Shown here piece after piece: positions 32,880 to 41,196 of a DNA stretch of 41,744 nucleotides. The notes below the pieces were generated by a model, which worked only from the letters and a program-made list of their open reading frames with translations, ran no database searches and was not told the origin of the DNA. The translations under genes and the position numbers were made by a program. Location of the stretch: the NCBI GenBank assembly GCA_964420375.1, contig CAYQTK010000010.1, forward strand, positions 1 to 41,744, read 5' to 3'. Origin of the DNA: CAYQTK01 sp964420375 (GTDB lineage Bacteria; RBG-13-61-14; DATKZS01). Every line of letters begins with the position of its first letter. The first letter of the stretch is position 1.

Positions 32880-34451
32880 CTACCTTTCTTGCTGCTCATT
32901 TTTACCGGTGGAAACAGACGGCGCGCGTGCCGGGCTTTGCTTTGTTTTTCGGAAGATGTGTCCCCAGCCCTTGTCCTTGAAGATCTCTTCCCAATCGGTC
33001 CGGGCGGTCAATCTCATGACAATGGCCAGGGTCACAATAGCGATGATGGTGACTGACAGCCCGGTGTATCCTTCATAGAAGTGGGCCAGTGCGAACAGGA
33101 TCTGGTAGACCACCTGGCCGAGTCCTGCTTCCAGGATTGCGAACCTGGTGCCGATGACGAGTCTTAAGTAGCTCACCACCAAAAACAGTGACACTCCGGC
33201 TGATATGAGAAAGGACCACAGAAGCTCCAGTTGGTCCGCGAGATAGGCGAAGAGCAGGTTAAAGGAAAAGAAGGCGCATGCCAGGAAGAAGTAGTTCATG
33301 GGATGAAGCTTCAGTCCTCTGGCGGTCTGGAGGATGAAGATAAGAAAGAAGAAAAACAGCAGTGACACGGGCGCGTGATTGCTCATGGCCTCTGCCAGGG
33401 GACCGGGGTTTATCTTTTGGGGCATGACGATCCCGGCGTGGAAAGCCTGGAGCATGGAACCCTTGTCCCACTTAAGAAGCCAGCCTTTCTCCCGCTTCTG
33501 TTTCTCGTCAGGGCTTATGGATTGCCCGGGAAAATCGATTTCATGAAAGTCGGTGGCGATTGTAAGGTTAAAGTTCTTTATCATGCTGGTGTCTTCTTTG
33601 AACTTGTATATCCACTGGTTCATTCCGCGGGAGCTGTAAGAAAAGCTGATGGCGGTCTCGTCCGTATTCGGCTCCATGGCAAACACAGCCTTGACGTGGT
33701 CGTCCTTCATATCGTACTTCAGGCTTTCGTTGCCAAGGGGCTTGATCTCCAGGTTCTCGTTGATTGTGCCCTCACCGGGAAGGTAAAACCGGATTTTAAC
33801 GTCGGCCCGCTCTTGCGCCCGCTTTTTGATTACATAGCGTCCCCGGAAATCGACCTTGTAGGTTGAGAACCACAACAGCCCTTTCTTGCGGGGATCGAGC
33901 TTCAATGACACCTTGATGTCCGAGCTCGCCGGCTCTACCTTGCGGCTGTAAACATCATTCCACTTCTTTATGAACTCATCGTCTGCACGGTGGATGAACT
34001 CGGGGGGAAGCCGGTCTTCAGGATTGAAATAGTTCTCCCGGCAAAGCACCAGCACGTTGTTCTTGCCGCGAGTTTGCCGCTCCACCTCTTTTTTCAGTTG
34101 TTCGCTGGAAAAGCTTGAAAATATTGACCGGGAAAAGGTCAGTATACGGGGAACGCGGTCCTCCATCTCAGCAGCCTCGTCCTCCTCCTGCTGCCTTCTC
34201 TCCAGGTACGCAAGCTTCTCCCGGTCGTCTAAGCCTTGCAAGTAGCGCTGTATCTCCTTTTTGGGCTTTTCCCACTCCATGCGGACCTCCGGGGAAAACT
34301 GGTGAAGCTCCTTTCCCCAGAGACCGCCCACAGCCTCTTTCATGCTTGACCTCGCCTTTTGTGTCCTTTCGTTGACCACGTTGGAAAGTATCTTCCATCC
34401 CACCGTTGTCCCGGCGATTATGATGGCGATCGCGATAATCCTTTTAAGCAT
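32880..34451 (-). CDS. creD: CreD-family inner membrane protein
   Basis: A 523-residue protein starting at the ATG at 34451, 5 bases after GGAGGAG. One N-terminal membrane segment (4-20), a periplasmic region of about 345 residues opening with a coiled stretch (about 30-105) and continuing with beta-rich sequence, then about six closely packed C-terminal segments. GLKLHPMNYFFLACAFF and the ending LTARTDW match the conserved tail of E. coli CreD (VHPMQY to LTRHTDW). CreD is the main CreBC target and alters envelope properties and beta-lactam or colicin tolerance. This copy is longer than the usual 450 residues, mainly in the coiled insertion. First gene of the cluster. Confidence 0.8.
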   Translation of the reverse strand: MLKRIIAIAIIIAGTTVGWKILSNVVNERTQKARSSMKEAVGGLWGKELHQFSPEVRMEWEKPKKEIQRYLQGLDDREKLAYLERRQQEEDEAAEMEDRVPRILTFSRSIFSSFSSEQLKKEVERQTRGKNNVLVLCRENYFNPEDRLPPEFIHRADDEFIKKWNDVYSRKVEPASSDIKVSLKLDPRKKGLLWFSTYKVDFRGRYVIKKRAQERADVKIRFYLPGEGTINENLEIKPLGNESLKYDMKDDHVKAVFAMEPNTDETAISFSYSSRGMNQWIYKFKEDTSMIKNFNLTIATDFHEIDFPGQSISPDEKQKREKGWLLKWDKGSMLQAFHAGIVMPQKINPGPLAEAMSNHAPVSLLFFFFLIFILQTARGLKLHPMNYFFLACAFFSFNLLFAYLADQLELLWSFLISAGVSLFLVVSYLRLVIGTRFAILEAGLGQVVYQILFALAHFYEGYTGLSVTIIAIVTLAIVMRLTARTDWEEIFKDKGWGHIFRKTKQSPARAPSVSTGKNEQQER

Positions 34452-34478
34452 TTGGTCTCTCCTCCTCTGATTTCGGGC

Positions 34479-34495
34479 CGGCCTTAACAAGGCCG
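34479..34495 (-). repeat. Hairpin in the creD leader
   Basis: CGGCCTT-GTT-AAGGCCG, perfect 7-base arms with a 3-base loop, about 10 bases upstream of the creD ribosome site. It could affect translation initiation or mRNA stability; no T-run follows in the creD direction. Confidence 0.55.
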
Positions 34496-34590
34496 CTGTT
34501 TTCGAAACTTCGTGCCACCGGTACCTCAACGGTTTAAAGGGATTGTAGGAGAACAATGAAGTAGGATGATGGCGGGTTCTTGACGTTCCC

Positions 34591-34617
34591 GTGAACAGAT
34601 GTGACGAAAATGTGACA
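34591..34617 (-). promoter_or_regulatory. Candidate CreB operator: three TCAC direct repeats
   Basis: On the minus strand TGTCAC-N6-GTCAC-N5-TTCAC, the three TCAC cores starting 11 and 10 bases apart. The known CreB box is TTCAC-N6-TTCAC, and PhoB-type regulators also bind 11-base direct repeats. The repeats end about 43 bases before the TACAAT box and about 140 before the creD start, a normal activator position. Confidence 0.5.
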
Positions 34618-34671
34618 AGGGAGAATATTTAAGTGGATATGGCCGGGAAATCTTTTCCCTCCGGTCTCTTT

Positions 34672-34700
34672 TTGGGAGGAAAGCCATCTAAGGTTATGAT
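34672..34700 (+). promoter_or_regulatory. Promoter of the threonine aldolase gene
   Basis: TTGGGA (34672-34677), 17-base spacer, TATGAT (34695-34700); leader of about 85 bases. Confidence 0.45.
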
Positions 34701-34791
34701 GGAGTTTCGATGTGCAACTTACTCTGTTTTTCGTCTGGGCGGTTTTGAAGGGGAGCTTTCATAGACGGAGAAAATTTTCTGGAGGCGGGAG

Positions 34792-35811
34792 ATGATAGAC
34801 CTCAGAAGTGATACGGTCACCTTGCCAACAAAAGGCATGAGGGACGCCATGGTTGCTGCTGAGTTAGGTGACGATGTTTACGGCGAAGACCCTTCTATAA
34901 ACCGTCTCGAGGACCGCTCCGCGGAGATTACCGGCAAGGAGTCCGCGCTTTTTGTTGCTTCCGGAACCATGGCCAACCTTCTGGCGGTCCTTACCCATGC
35001 CAGTCCCGGCGACTCGGTGATCATGGGCGAGGGAGCGCACAGCTTCATGTTCGAGACTGGAGCCCTGTCTGCTATCGGCGGAGCCATGCCGGTGATAGTC
35101 GGCAGCGGCGGAACCTTCAAATGGTGTGACGTGGAGCACCACTCCATGGGCGGTAACATCCATTTTGCCTCTACCTCTTTAGTGATGATGGAGAACACGC
35201 ACAACCAGGGCGGAGGCATCATCTTCCCCCGGGAGGACGTGGAGGAGATAACCAGGCACTCCCGCTTCTGGGGTTTGAAGACCCATATTGACGGCGCGCG
35301 CATATTTAACGCCTCGGTGGCTGTTGGCTCGCCGGTGCGCGAGTTGGCCGGCGGCGCGGACTCAATATGTTTCTGTCTTTCCAAGGGACTGGGCGCGCCG
35401 GTTGGTTCGGTGTTGTGCGGCTCAAACGATTTCATAGACGAGGCCCGCCGCTATCGCAAGATGTTGGGCGGCGGCATGAGGCAGGCGGGGGTTCTTGCTG
35501 CCGCCGGTCTTTACGCTCTTTCCAACAACGTGGAGCGGCTGCAAGAAGACCATGACAATGCCCGGCTTCTTGGCGAGAAGCTCTCCGAGCTCGATGACCT
35601 GGAGGTAGACCTTTCCAGGGTACAAACCAACATGGTCTACGCAAATGTAAAAAAACCCGGACTGAACGCCCTCGAGTATGGAGGAAGGCTCAAAGAAAAG
35701 GGGTTACTGGTAAACGCCATGTCGAGAGATTACTTCCGTGCGGTGCTCCACCTGGGCATAGAGAAAAGCCACGTGCTGGAAGCGATGGAGGTCTTCAAAA
35801 AATGCCTTTGA
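34792..35811 (+). CDS. ltaE: Low-specificity L-threonine aldolase
   Basis: A 339-residue PLP enzyme of normal family length, with GGAGG and GGGAG just before the ATG. Signature opening IDLRSDTVTLPT, DDVYGEDP, GTMANLLAV (phosphate loop), His83 (GAHSF, stacks on the cofactor), HIDGARIFNA with Asp168, and CLSKGLGAPVGS with Lys198 as the PLP lysine. It splits threonine or allo-threonine into glycine and acetaldehyde. Two unrelated genes follow on the same strand after 46 bases. Confidence 0.9.
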   Translation: MIDLRSDTVTLPTKGMRDAMVAAELGDDVYGEDPSINRLEDRSAEITGKESALFVASGTMANLLAVLTHASPGDSVIMGEGAHSFMFETGALSAIGGAMPVIVGSGGTFKWCDVEHHSMGGNIHFASTSLVMMENTHNQGGGIIFPREDVEEITRHSRFWGLKTHIDGARIFNASVAVGSPVRELAGGADSICFCLSKGLGAPVGSVLCGSNDFIDEARRYRKMLGGGMRQAGVLAAAGLYALSNNVERLQEDHDNARLLGEKLSELDDLEVDLSRVQTNMVYANVKKPGLNALEYGGRLKEKGLLVNAMSRDYFRAVLHLGIEKSHVLEAMEVFKKCL

Positions 35812-35857
35812 CCGTTCTCGGCGCTTTCAGGACAGAGATTTTAAAAGGAGCGGATTT

Positions 35858-36955
35858 TTGACAAGGTCTTTAAGATCCCTGGTGTTCGTCACCCTGGTTT
35901 TTTCCATTGCCGCGGCGGTGGTCTCGATCATGATGGAAGCCGATCTTGTAAAGAGCTTTTCAGCACTCCACGTGTTCCTTTTCAACCTGACCTCCGGGGG
36001 TTTGCTCATTATGACCCTGGCATGGAACCGGCGGGACCTGGCTTTGGAAGGCGCGACCTTTTACGTGGCATGCCTGATCTTTTCCTTTGCAGCATCTTTC
36101 GGGTCGTATCTCCTGGCAGTGGTCTCCGCTCTCACCCTGGCAATACTGGTCGAGTTCACCAGGTGGAGGATATTCTCTTTCTTTCCCTTCGAGTTCTTTT
36201 CAAAAAAGCAAGTTTCGTGCAAGTTCGAGCAGGCCTCGCTTCTGTGCCTTTCCCTGGGACTTATCATCTGTGCAGTGGCCATGCTGAACAACCATTACCT
36301 TGTGCTCTTCCACCTGGAAAAGCTCGATCTGCACGTTTTTTTCCTGGGCTTTTCCTTTCCCATCTCGCTCATGAACTTCTCTTTTATATTCCGCAAAATC
36401 GAAGAGAGCGGCCGTGATTATTCAAGGGGCCTTGCCGAATTCTGTTTCTGGGGCCTTAACCTGGGCGTGATCCTGTTTTTCTTTTTCATCATTTTCCAGA
36501 CATATCCTCTCCAGCTTCTCATGGCCCTGCTGCTGTTCGCCACCGTTATCGTCACCATCTTCTTTCACGTTAAGAAAAGCGGGCGGGGCTTTGAGTGGAG
36601 CATGCTTTTGTCTTCCCTGTGTTTTTTGGTCCTGGGGTCTTTGACGGGCATCGCTTACATACTGGTGCTGTGGCTCTTTCCCGACTACCATAGCGGTTAC
36701 ATGTTGAGCCTCCATTCCGCGGCGACCCTGTTCGGGTGGAACATGACGTGGATAATACTCGCGTGCCGGTCCGAAAAGACCCCGCCGCGCGTGTCCGCAC
36801 GATTTATTATCGGAGTTCACTGGGTGTTCGTGCTCCTGTTGCCTGCAGCCCGCGTGTCAACCTTATTCGGGGCCCTGGTTTCCATCCCGTTTTTGGTGCT
36901 GTTGTTGACCGGCCTGTTTTCCGAAGGCAGACGGGAAGAACCCGGCAGACCATAG
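35858..36955 (+). CDS. Multi-pass membrane protein with periodic LH motifs, unknown function
   Basis: A 365-residue protein with about ten membrane segments. The start is TTG at 35858, 7 bases after AAGGAG. Three helices begin with a leucine-histidine pair followed by a Gly- or Asn-containing core: ALHVFLFNLTSGG (His38), DLHVFFLGFSFPI (His159) and SLHSAATLFGW (His286), about 121 and 127 residues apart; His321 is also buried. Membrane-embedded His in this LHxxxLGF context is typical of haem or metal binding in NnrS-like and haem-copper-oxidase-like proteins. That reading is inference; I cannot name the family. Lies 46 bases after ltaE and 10 before the GT4 gene. Confidence 0.7.
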   Translation: MTRSLRSLVFVTLVFSIAAAVVSIMMEADLVKSFSALHVFLFNLTSGGLLIMTLAWNRRDLALEGATFYVACLIFSFAASFGSYLLAVVSALTLAILVEFTRWRIFSFFPFEFFSKKQVSCKFEQASLLCLSLGLIICAVAMLNNHYLVLFHLEKLDLHVFFLGFSFPISLMNFSFIFRKIEESGRDYSRGLAEFCFWGLNLGVILFFFFIIFQTYPLQLLMALLLFATVIVTIFFHVKKSGRGFEWSMLLSSLCFLVLGSLTGIAYILVLWLFPDYHSGYMLSLHSAATLFGWNMTWIILACRSEKTPPRVSARFIIGVHWVFVLLLPAARVSTLFGALVSIPFLVLLLTGLFSEGRREEPGRP

Positions 36956-36965
36956 AAGACCAGTC

Positions 36966-38222
36966 ATGCCCAAGCTACTTATCATAAACTATGCTTTTCC
37001 TCCTTTTGGAGGAGCGGCTTCCCGCAGGGTGACCAAGCTGGTGAAATACCTCGACCGGCTCGGCTGGAGCGCAGTGGTGGTAACAGCTTCGCGGATTAAC
37101 GTTCCGCTTATTGACCAAAGCATGCTCAAGGACGTTCCTTCCGGCACAAAAGTCATCAGGACTTCAAGCCTGGAGCCCGTCTCCCGTTCCGGCCCGAACA
37201 AGCTGCAAGACAGAATCCGCAGCCTCGTCAACATACCCATGATACCCAATGTAACGGCGCTCTGGGCGGTATGCGCAGCCCTGCCCGCCCTCAAGGCGGC
37301 AAAGGACTACAAGCCCGCGGCCATACTGTGCTCCGCGCCCGAGTTCCCCGCTTTTCTGGTGGGTGTTGCCGTCAAGGCCCGGACCGGCCTGCCCCTCGTC
37401 CTGGACTACCGCGATGAGTGGTCGTATCACCCGGAGAGAATGCAGAGCATTAAAGGATCGAAGCTTAAGACGATAAAACAGGGCATTGAAGAGAGGCTGG
37501 AAAGACGGACGGCTGCACAAGCGGACCGGATCATCGCCAACACCTCTGCATTCGCCGATATGTTCACCACGAGGCTTAAGGTACCTGCCGATAAGGTCAG
37601 GGTCATAACCAACGGGTTCGACCCCGCTGATTTTGAAAACGCTCCAGCAGAAGAGCCGCACAAGGATAAGCCCGTGATCACCCACCTGGGCTCAATCGAC
37701 CACGTCTCCCTTTTCCCGCCGCTCATTATAGAAGCCCTGGACCGCGCAGCGGCAGAGCTTGACAAGGACGTCGAGTTTTGCATGGCCGGACGGGTGTTTC
37801 CCGAACTCCGCGAGATCATCGAGGGCATAAACGTCCATCGTGTCAAGATACGCTTCACCGGCTTTCTGCCCGCTGACAGGGCTTTTCATCTGCTCCGGCA
37901 AAGCGATCTCAACATCCAGGTGAACGAGCTTTTACCGGGCAAGGAGAGGTATCATAACCTGAAGCTCTTCGACTACCTGTACTCGGAGAAGCCCATTGTG
38001 GTCTACGGTCACAAGAAGAGCGAGATCGCCGCAGTCGCTCAAAGGAGCGGCCTTGCCGAGGTGGTCGAACCTGGTGACCGCGAGTCCCTGGAGAGGTTCT
38101 TCCATAGATTCCTCAAAGGCGAAATCCGGACCCGCCCGGACCGGGACTACATCCGGTCTTTTGCGTGGCCCAACCTGGCGGAAAAGGCCGCGAAGCTTTT
38201 AGAGCAGATAACCGACTCTTGA
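36966..38222 (+). CDS. GT4-family glycosyltransferase
   Basis: A 418-residue GT-B enzyme. The N-terminal domain has LLIINYAFPPFGGAASRRVTKLVKYL, the usual GT4 glycine loop and acceptor region; VLDYRDEWSYHPER follows around 140. The linker ITNGFDPADFE (about 215) leads to the nucleotide-sugar domain, with ITHLGSIDH, VKIRFTGFLPADRAF and a C-terminal Glu-x7-Glu-like region (LAEVVEPGDRESLE). Such enzymes work at the inner membrane face in capsule, O-antigen or exopolysaccharide synthesis. The exact sugar is unknown. Confidence 0.85.
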   Translation: MPKLLIINYAFPPFGGAASRRVTKLVKYLDRLGWSAVVVTASRINVPLIDQSMLKDVPSGTKVIRTSSLEPVSRSGPNKLQDRIRSLVNIPMIPNVTALWAVCAALPALKAAKDYKPAAILCSAPEFPAFLVGVAVKARTGLPLVLDYRDEWSYHPERMQSIKGSKLKTIKQGIEERLERRTAAQADRIIANTSAFADMFTTRLKVPADKVRVITNGFDPADFENAPAEEPHKDKPVITHLGSIDHVSLFPPLIIEALDRAAAELDKDVEFCMAGRVFPELREIIEGINVHRVKIRFTGFLPADRAFHLLRQSDLNIQVNELLPGKERYHNLKLFDYLYSEKPIVVYGHKKSEIAAVAQRSGLAEVVEPGDRESLERFFHRFLKGEIRTRPDRDYIRSFAWPNLAEKAAKLLEQITDS

Positions 38223-38242
38223 GAAGTTAAGGAAACCGGCGT

Positions 38243-38280
38243 AAAAACAAGATAGGGACAGACTCGCCCTCTTAGCTTGT
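38243..38280 (-). terminator. Rho-independent-like terminator of the acyl-CoA dehydrogenase operon
   Basis: On the minus strand ACAAG ... CTTGT (38276-38280 with 38247-38251) encloses a second pairing AGGG/CCCT, and TTTTT follows at once (38243-38247). It sits about 20 bases after the operon's last stop. The stem has an internal loop, so strength is moderate. Confidence 0.45.
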
Positions 38281-38300
38281 AAAGTTCCGGAAGCGCTTGA

Positions 38301-40103
38301 CTAATCCTCGAACCATTCCTCCTTCATGTTCAATGCCAGGTCGCCGTCGCCGAGCAGGGTTTTCGCCAGCCCCTCTGTTTTAGGCAGTTCATAGGCAAAG
38401 AAGTAGCGGAATGTCTGCTGCTTACCCTGATAGAAGTTCTCTTCTGTTTTTGAAGAGCTGTCGGCAAGGGAGCGATGCGCTGCCGCCGCCTGGATAAGCC
38501 ATTGCCAGGCCATGGTAATGATACCGAACATCTCCAGGTACACAGTGGCATTGGCCAGGAAGAGTTCGATCTTTCCCGTTAAAGCAAAGCCGGTGAGATG
38601 GGTGGTGACCTCTTTGAGCCTGCCGAGCGATTGGTCGAGCGCCTCTGCCTGAGAGGACAACTCGTCAATGGACCGGGCATCCTCTATGGCTTTGCCTATC
38701 TCGTCCAAGTACAGCAGAAACGCCTTGCCCTCTTTCATGACTACCTTGCGGCCCAAGAGGTCCATGCCTTGGATGCCGGTGGTCCCTTCGTGGATGGAAT
38801 GGATCCTCACGTCCCGGTAGTGCTGCTCGAGGGGGAACTCGTCGCAGTAGCCGTACCCTCCCAGGCACTGCAAGCCCTGGCTGACCGCATGGATGCCCAT
38901 CTCCGAAGGGTAGGTCTTGGCCACCGGCGTGAGGATATCGAGGAGGTTGTCGTACCTCTCCTTTTCCTCGCCTTCCAGCATGTGGGCAAGGTCCGAGTAC
39001 CTAGCGCATTGCAGGTTCAAGCAGAGAGAGCCTTCAACCACCGCCTTCTGAAAAAGCAGCATCCTTTTAACGTCGGCGTGCCCGATGATGGGCATCTGCG
39101 GCTTGGCAGGGTCCTTTTCCGTGATCTTACGGCCCTGGGCCCGTTCCCTGCTGTACTCCAGGGCAGCGTAATAAGCGGCGGACGCTATTGCTGCCGCGGA
39201 CATGCCCACGTCGATGCGAGCTTCGTTCATCATCTGGAACATGCATTTGAGCCCTTTATGAGGCTCGCCAACCAGCCATGCCCGGCAGTTGTCGTCTTCG
39301 CCGATGGCAAGCTGGGTTATGGGGGCTCCGCGATAGCCGAGCTTATGGTAGATGCCGGTGCACACGATGTCGTTGTCCACAAGCTCTCCGTTCTCCGGCC
39401 GCTTCTTAGGGACAACAAAAAGGCTTATTCCCTTGATACCCGGGGGAGCGCCCTCGATCCGCGCCAGCAGAAGGTTCACCGCGTTCTCGATACAGTCGTA
39501 GTCCGCGCAGGAGATAAAAATCTTCTGTCCCTTCAGCTTGTAATAGCCTTCGTCTGTGGGATAGGCGGTGGTGGTTATGTCGGTGAGCGATGACCCCGCC
39601 TGCGGCTCGGTAAGCGCCATGGTCCCCTGCCACTTGCCGGCGTACATAGGCGGCACATAGGTGTCGATAAGCTCCTGCGAGCCAAAGGAGGTGATAAGAT
39701 GCGCAGCTCCCGACGTAAGGAAGGGATATACGGCCGCGGAGTAGTTGGCAGCGGCGAACACAGTGCGGAAAGCGGCCATGATGGTCCCCGGCATCTGCTG
39801 ACCTCCCCGCTCATAGGTCTCGTGAGCGCCTATCCAGCCGCCTTCACCAAACTGCTTGATGAGCTCGCCAACAACCGGATGAACTTTCACCTCCCCGTCC
39901 CTGAACTCGGGCGGCTCTTTGTCCATCTCCGAGAACGCGGGAAAGATCAGCTCCCGGCTCATCTTCATGGCCACATCCAGCGCCATGTCAAAGGTCTCCC
40001 GCCCGTGGTCCGAGAAGTAGGGAAACTCGGTCAGCGACTCCACGTCGAAAAGCTCGTACAACAGAAACTTCAAGTTCCGGAGGCTGATAAAGTTCTCGCT
40101 CAT
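38301..40103 (-). CDS. Acyl-CoA dehydrogenase, 600-residue class
   Basis: A 600-residue flavoprotein; AAAGGAGAAGGA precedes the ATG. N-terminal extension (1-35), helical domain, MALTEPQAGSSLTDI (FAD and substrate contact) and the C-terminal helical domain with GGYGYCDEFPLEQHYRDVRI and IHEGTTGIQGMDLLGRK, whose Glu is the expected catalytic base of this class. A further C-terminal helical domain of about 150 residues distinguishes it from 380-residue short-chain enzymes. It oxidises acyl-CoA to 2-enoyl-CoA and passes electrons to ETF. The crotonase gene 13 bases upstream would act on the product or a related thioester. Confidence 0.85.
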   Translation of the reverse strand: MSENFISLRNLKFLLYELFDVESLTEFPYFSDHGRETFDMALDVAMKMSRELIFPAFSEMDKEPPEFRDGEVKVHPVVGELIKQFGEGGWIGAHETYERGGQQMPGTIMAAFRTVFAAANYSAAVYPFLTSGAAHLITSFGSQELIDTYVPPMYAGKWQGTMALTEPQAGSSLTDITTTAYPTDEGYYKLKGQKIFISCADYDCIENAVNLLLARIEGAPPGIKGISLFVVPKKRPENGELVDNDIVCTGIYHKLGYRGAPITQLAIGEDDNCRAWLVGEPHKGLKCMFQMMNEARIDVGMSAAAIASAAYYAALEYSRERAQGRKITEKDPAKPQMPIIGHADVKRMLLFQKAVVEGSLCLNLQCARYSDLAHMLEGEEKERYDNLLDILTPVAKTYPSEMGIHAVSQGLQCLGGYGYCDEFPLEQHYRDVRIHSIHEGTTGIQGMDLLGRKVVMKEGKAFLLYLDEIGKAIEDARSIDELSSQAEALDQSLGRLKEVTTHLTGFALTGKIELFLANATVYLEMFGIITMAWQWLIQAAAAHRSLADSSSKTEENFYQGKQQTFRYFFAYELPKTEGLAKTLLGDGDLALNMKEEWFED

Positions 40104-40116
40104 TTGTCCTTCTCCT

Positions 40117-40884
40117 TTAGGTCTGTTCTTTCCGGCCCGCGGTCATGTTGGAGATGCACATGGCCTGGTTCCGGTCCTCGAGCCTGATGGCGTCTTCCAA
40201 AGCAGCTCCGCTGCAGTTTGTGTCCAGGGCCTCCTTGGTGAGCCGCAAGCCAAGCGGCGATTTGCCGGCCATGTTGCGGGCCAGGTTCATGGACTCTTCC
40301 AGGAGCTTGTCCTTGTCGAAAAGTGCCTGCACCATGCCGATGCGCAGGGACTCCTCAGCACCGAAGAGGTCCCCGGTGTAAAGATAGCGGGCGGCGTTCG
40401 CCATACCCACCGCGCGCGGAAACAGCCACGACGACCCCATGTCCGCCCCTCCGACCCCGATGTTGATATAGGCCGCACTAAACTTGGACTCGAAAGCAGC
40501 ATAGCGCACGTCAGAGGCCAAAGCGAACGAGAAGCCCGCGCCCGCTGCCGCTCCGTTAATCGCGCCAATAATGGGCTGTGGAGTCCGCCGCATCATCAGG
40601 ATGATGTCGGAGAAGCTCTTCTGCCTTTCATAGGCAACCTGCGGTGAGTATCCGCCCGCGGGAACGTTGTCGGTGGCCTCCTTCATATCGAGGCCCGCGC
40701 AGAAGCCGCGGCCGGAGCCTGTCACCACCAGCACACGGGTGTCAAGGTCGGAAAGTCGTTCCGTGAAAAAGCTCCGCAGCTCCCGGCTCATCCGCATGTT
40801 GACCGCGTTCAGAGAGTCGGGCCGATTCAAAGTCAATATCCCCACCGGGCCCTCGAGCTCGTAAGTTATCGTCTCATATTCCAT
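40117..40884 (-). CDS. Enoyl-CoA hydratase/isomerase (crotonase) family protein, non-canonical active site
   Basis: A 255-residue crotonase; the ATG at 40884 is 4 bases after GGGAGGA. Oxyanion-hole segments SGRGFCAGLDM (57-67) and INGAAAGAGFSF (109-120) are intact. At the catalytic position equivalent to Glu144 of rat enoyl-CoA hydratase the protein has Tyr139 (AAYINIG), and the next loop reads GGADMGSSW with Asp148, like the Asp in dienoyl-CoA isomerase and in mycobacterial EchA subgroups. It is therefore more likely an isomerase or another crotonase-fold reaction than a plain hydratase. First gene of an operon with the acyl-CoA dehydrogenase. Confidence 0.8.
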   Translation of the reverse strand: MEYETITYELEGPVGILTLNRPDSLNAVNMRMSRELRSFFTERLSDLDTRVLVVTGSGRGFCAGLDMKEATDNVPAGGYSPQVAYERQKSFSDIILMMRRTPQPIIGAINGAAAGAGFSFALASDVRYAAFESKFSAAYINIGVGGADMGSSWLFPRAVGMANAARYLYTGDLFGAEESLRIGMVQALFDKDKLLEESMNLARNMAGKSPLGLRLTKEALDTNCSGAALEDAIRLEDRNQAMCISNMTAGRKEQT

Positions 40885-40947
40885 CGCGTCCTCCCAATTA
40901 AACAAAGATTGCGCCATAACCCGGTCTACTCTTGCTCATGTCATTAC

Positions 40948-40976
40948 TTGATAAAGATTCCGCCTCTCCCTGTAAA
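40948..40976 (-). promoter_or_regulatory. Promoter of the crotonase/acyl-CoA dehydrogenase operon
   Basis: On the minus strand TTTACA (40971-40976), 17-base spacer, TATCAA (40948-40953); leader of about 57 bases. Confidence 0.45.
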
Positions 40977-41048
40977 ATCCCCAAAACGGATGAGCCTTAC
41001 CTCTGCCCCTCTTCAAGCTCAATCTTGGCGGGTTATTTGTACCAAGAT

Positions 41049-41129
41049 TATGCCAACCCCCTTGGAAGCTTGTCAATGATTTTTTGCGGGTTATCAATTT
41101 TTACAAACAACCGAATTCAGGTTGGCATA
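41049..41129. repeat. Inverted repeat upstream of the TSP3-protein gene
   Basis: TATGCCAACC (41049-41058) and GGTTGGCATA (41120-41129), perfect 10-base arms 61 bases apart, ending about 40 bases before the -35 box. Spacing suits DNA looping by one dimeric regulator; function is not shown. Confidence 0.55.
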
Positions 41130-41167
41130 GCAAATGGCTTTGCTGGTTGATTATTTTAAATTTTTAC

Positions 41168-41196
41168 TGGACAAAATCAATTTTTCGGTATATGAT
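41168..41196 (+). promoter_or_regulatory. Sigma70-type promoter of the TSP3-repeat protein gene
   Basis: TGGACA (41168-41173), exact 17-base spacer, TATGAT (41191-41196). One of the best promoter matches in the window; leader about 100 bases. Confidence 0.65.

Larger units (their letters stand above)
34452..34791. other. Divergent regulatory region between creD and ltaE
   Basis: 340 bases without a gene. From left to right: creD ribosome site, a leader hairpin, a TACAAT box for creD (34542-34547, minus strand, no good -35), the TCAC direct repeats, a GGGAAA/TTTCCC hairpin (34645-34659) and the ltaE promoter. Confidence 0.6.

Noticed and set aside
34645..34659. GGGAAA/TTTCCC hairpin as a terminator
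   Set aside because: It lies between divergent promoters with no gene ending into it, and the nearby T-run is too far from the stem.
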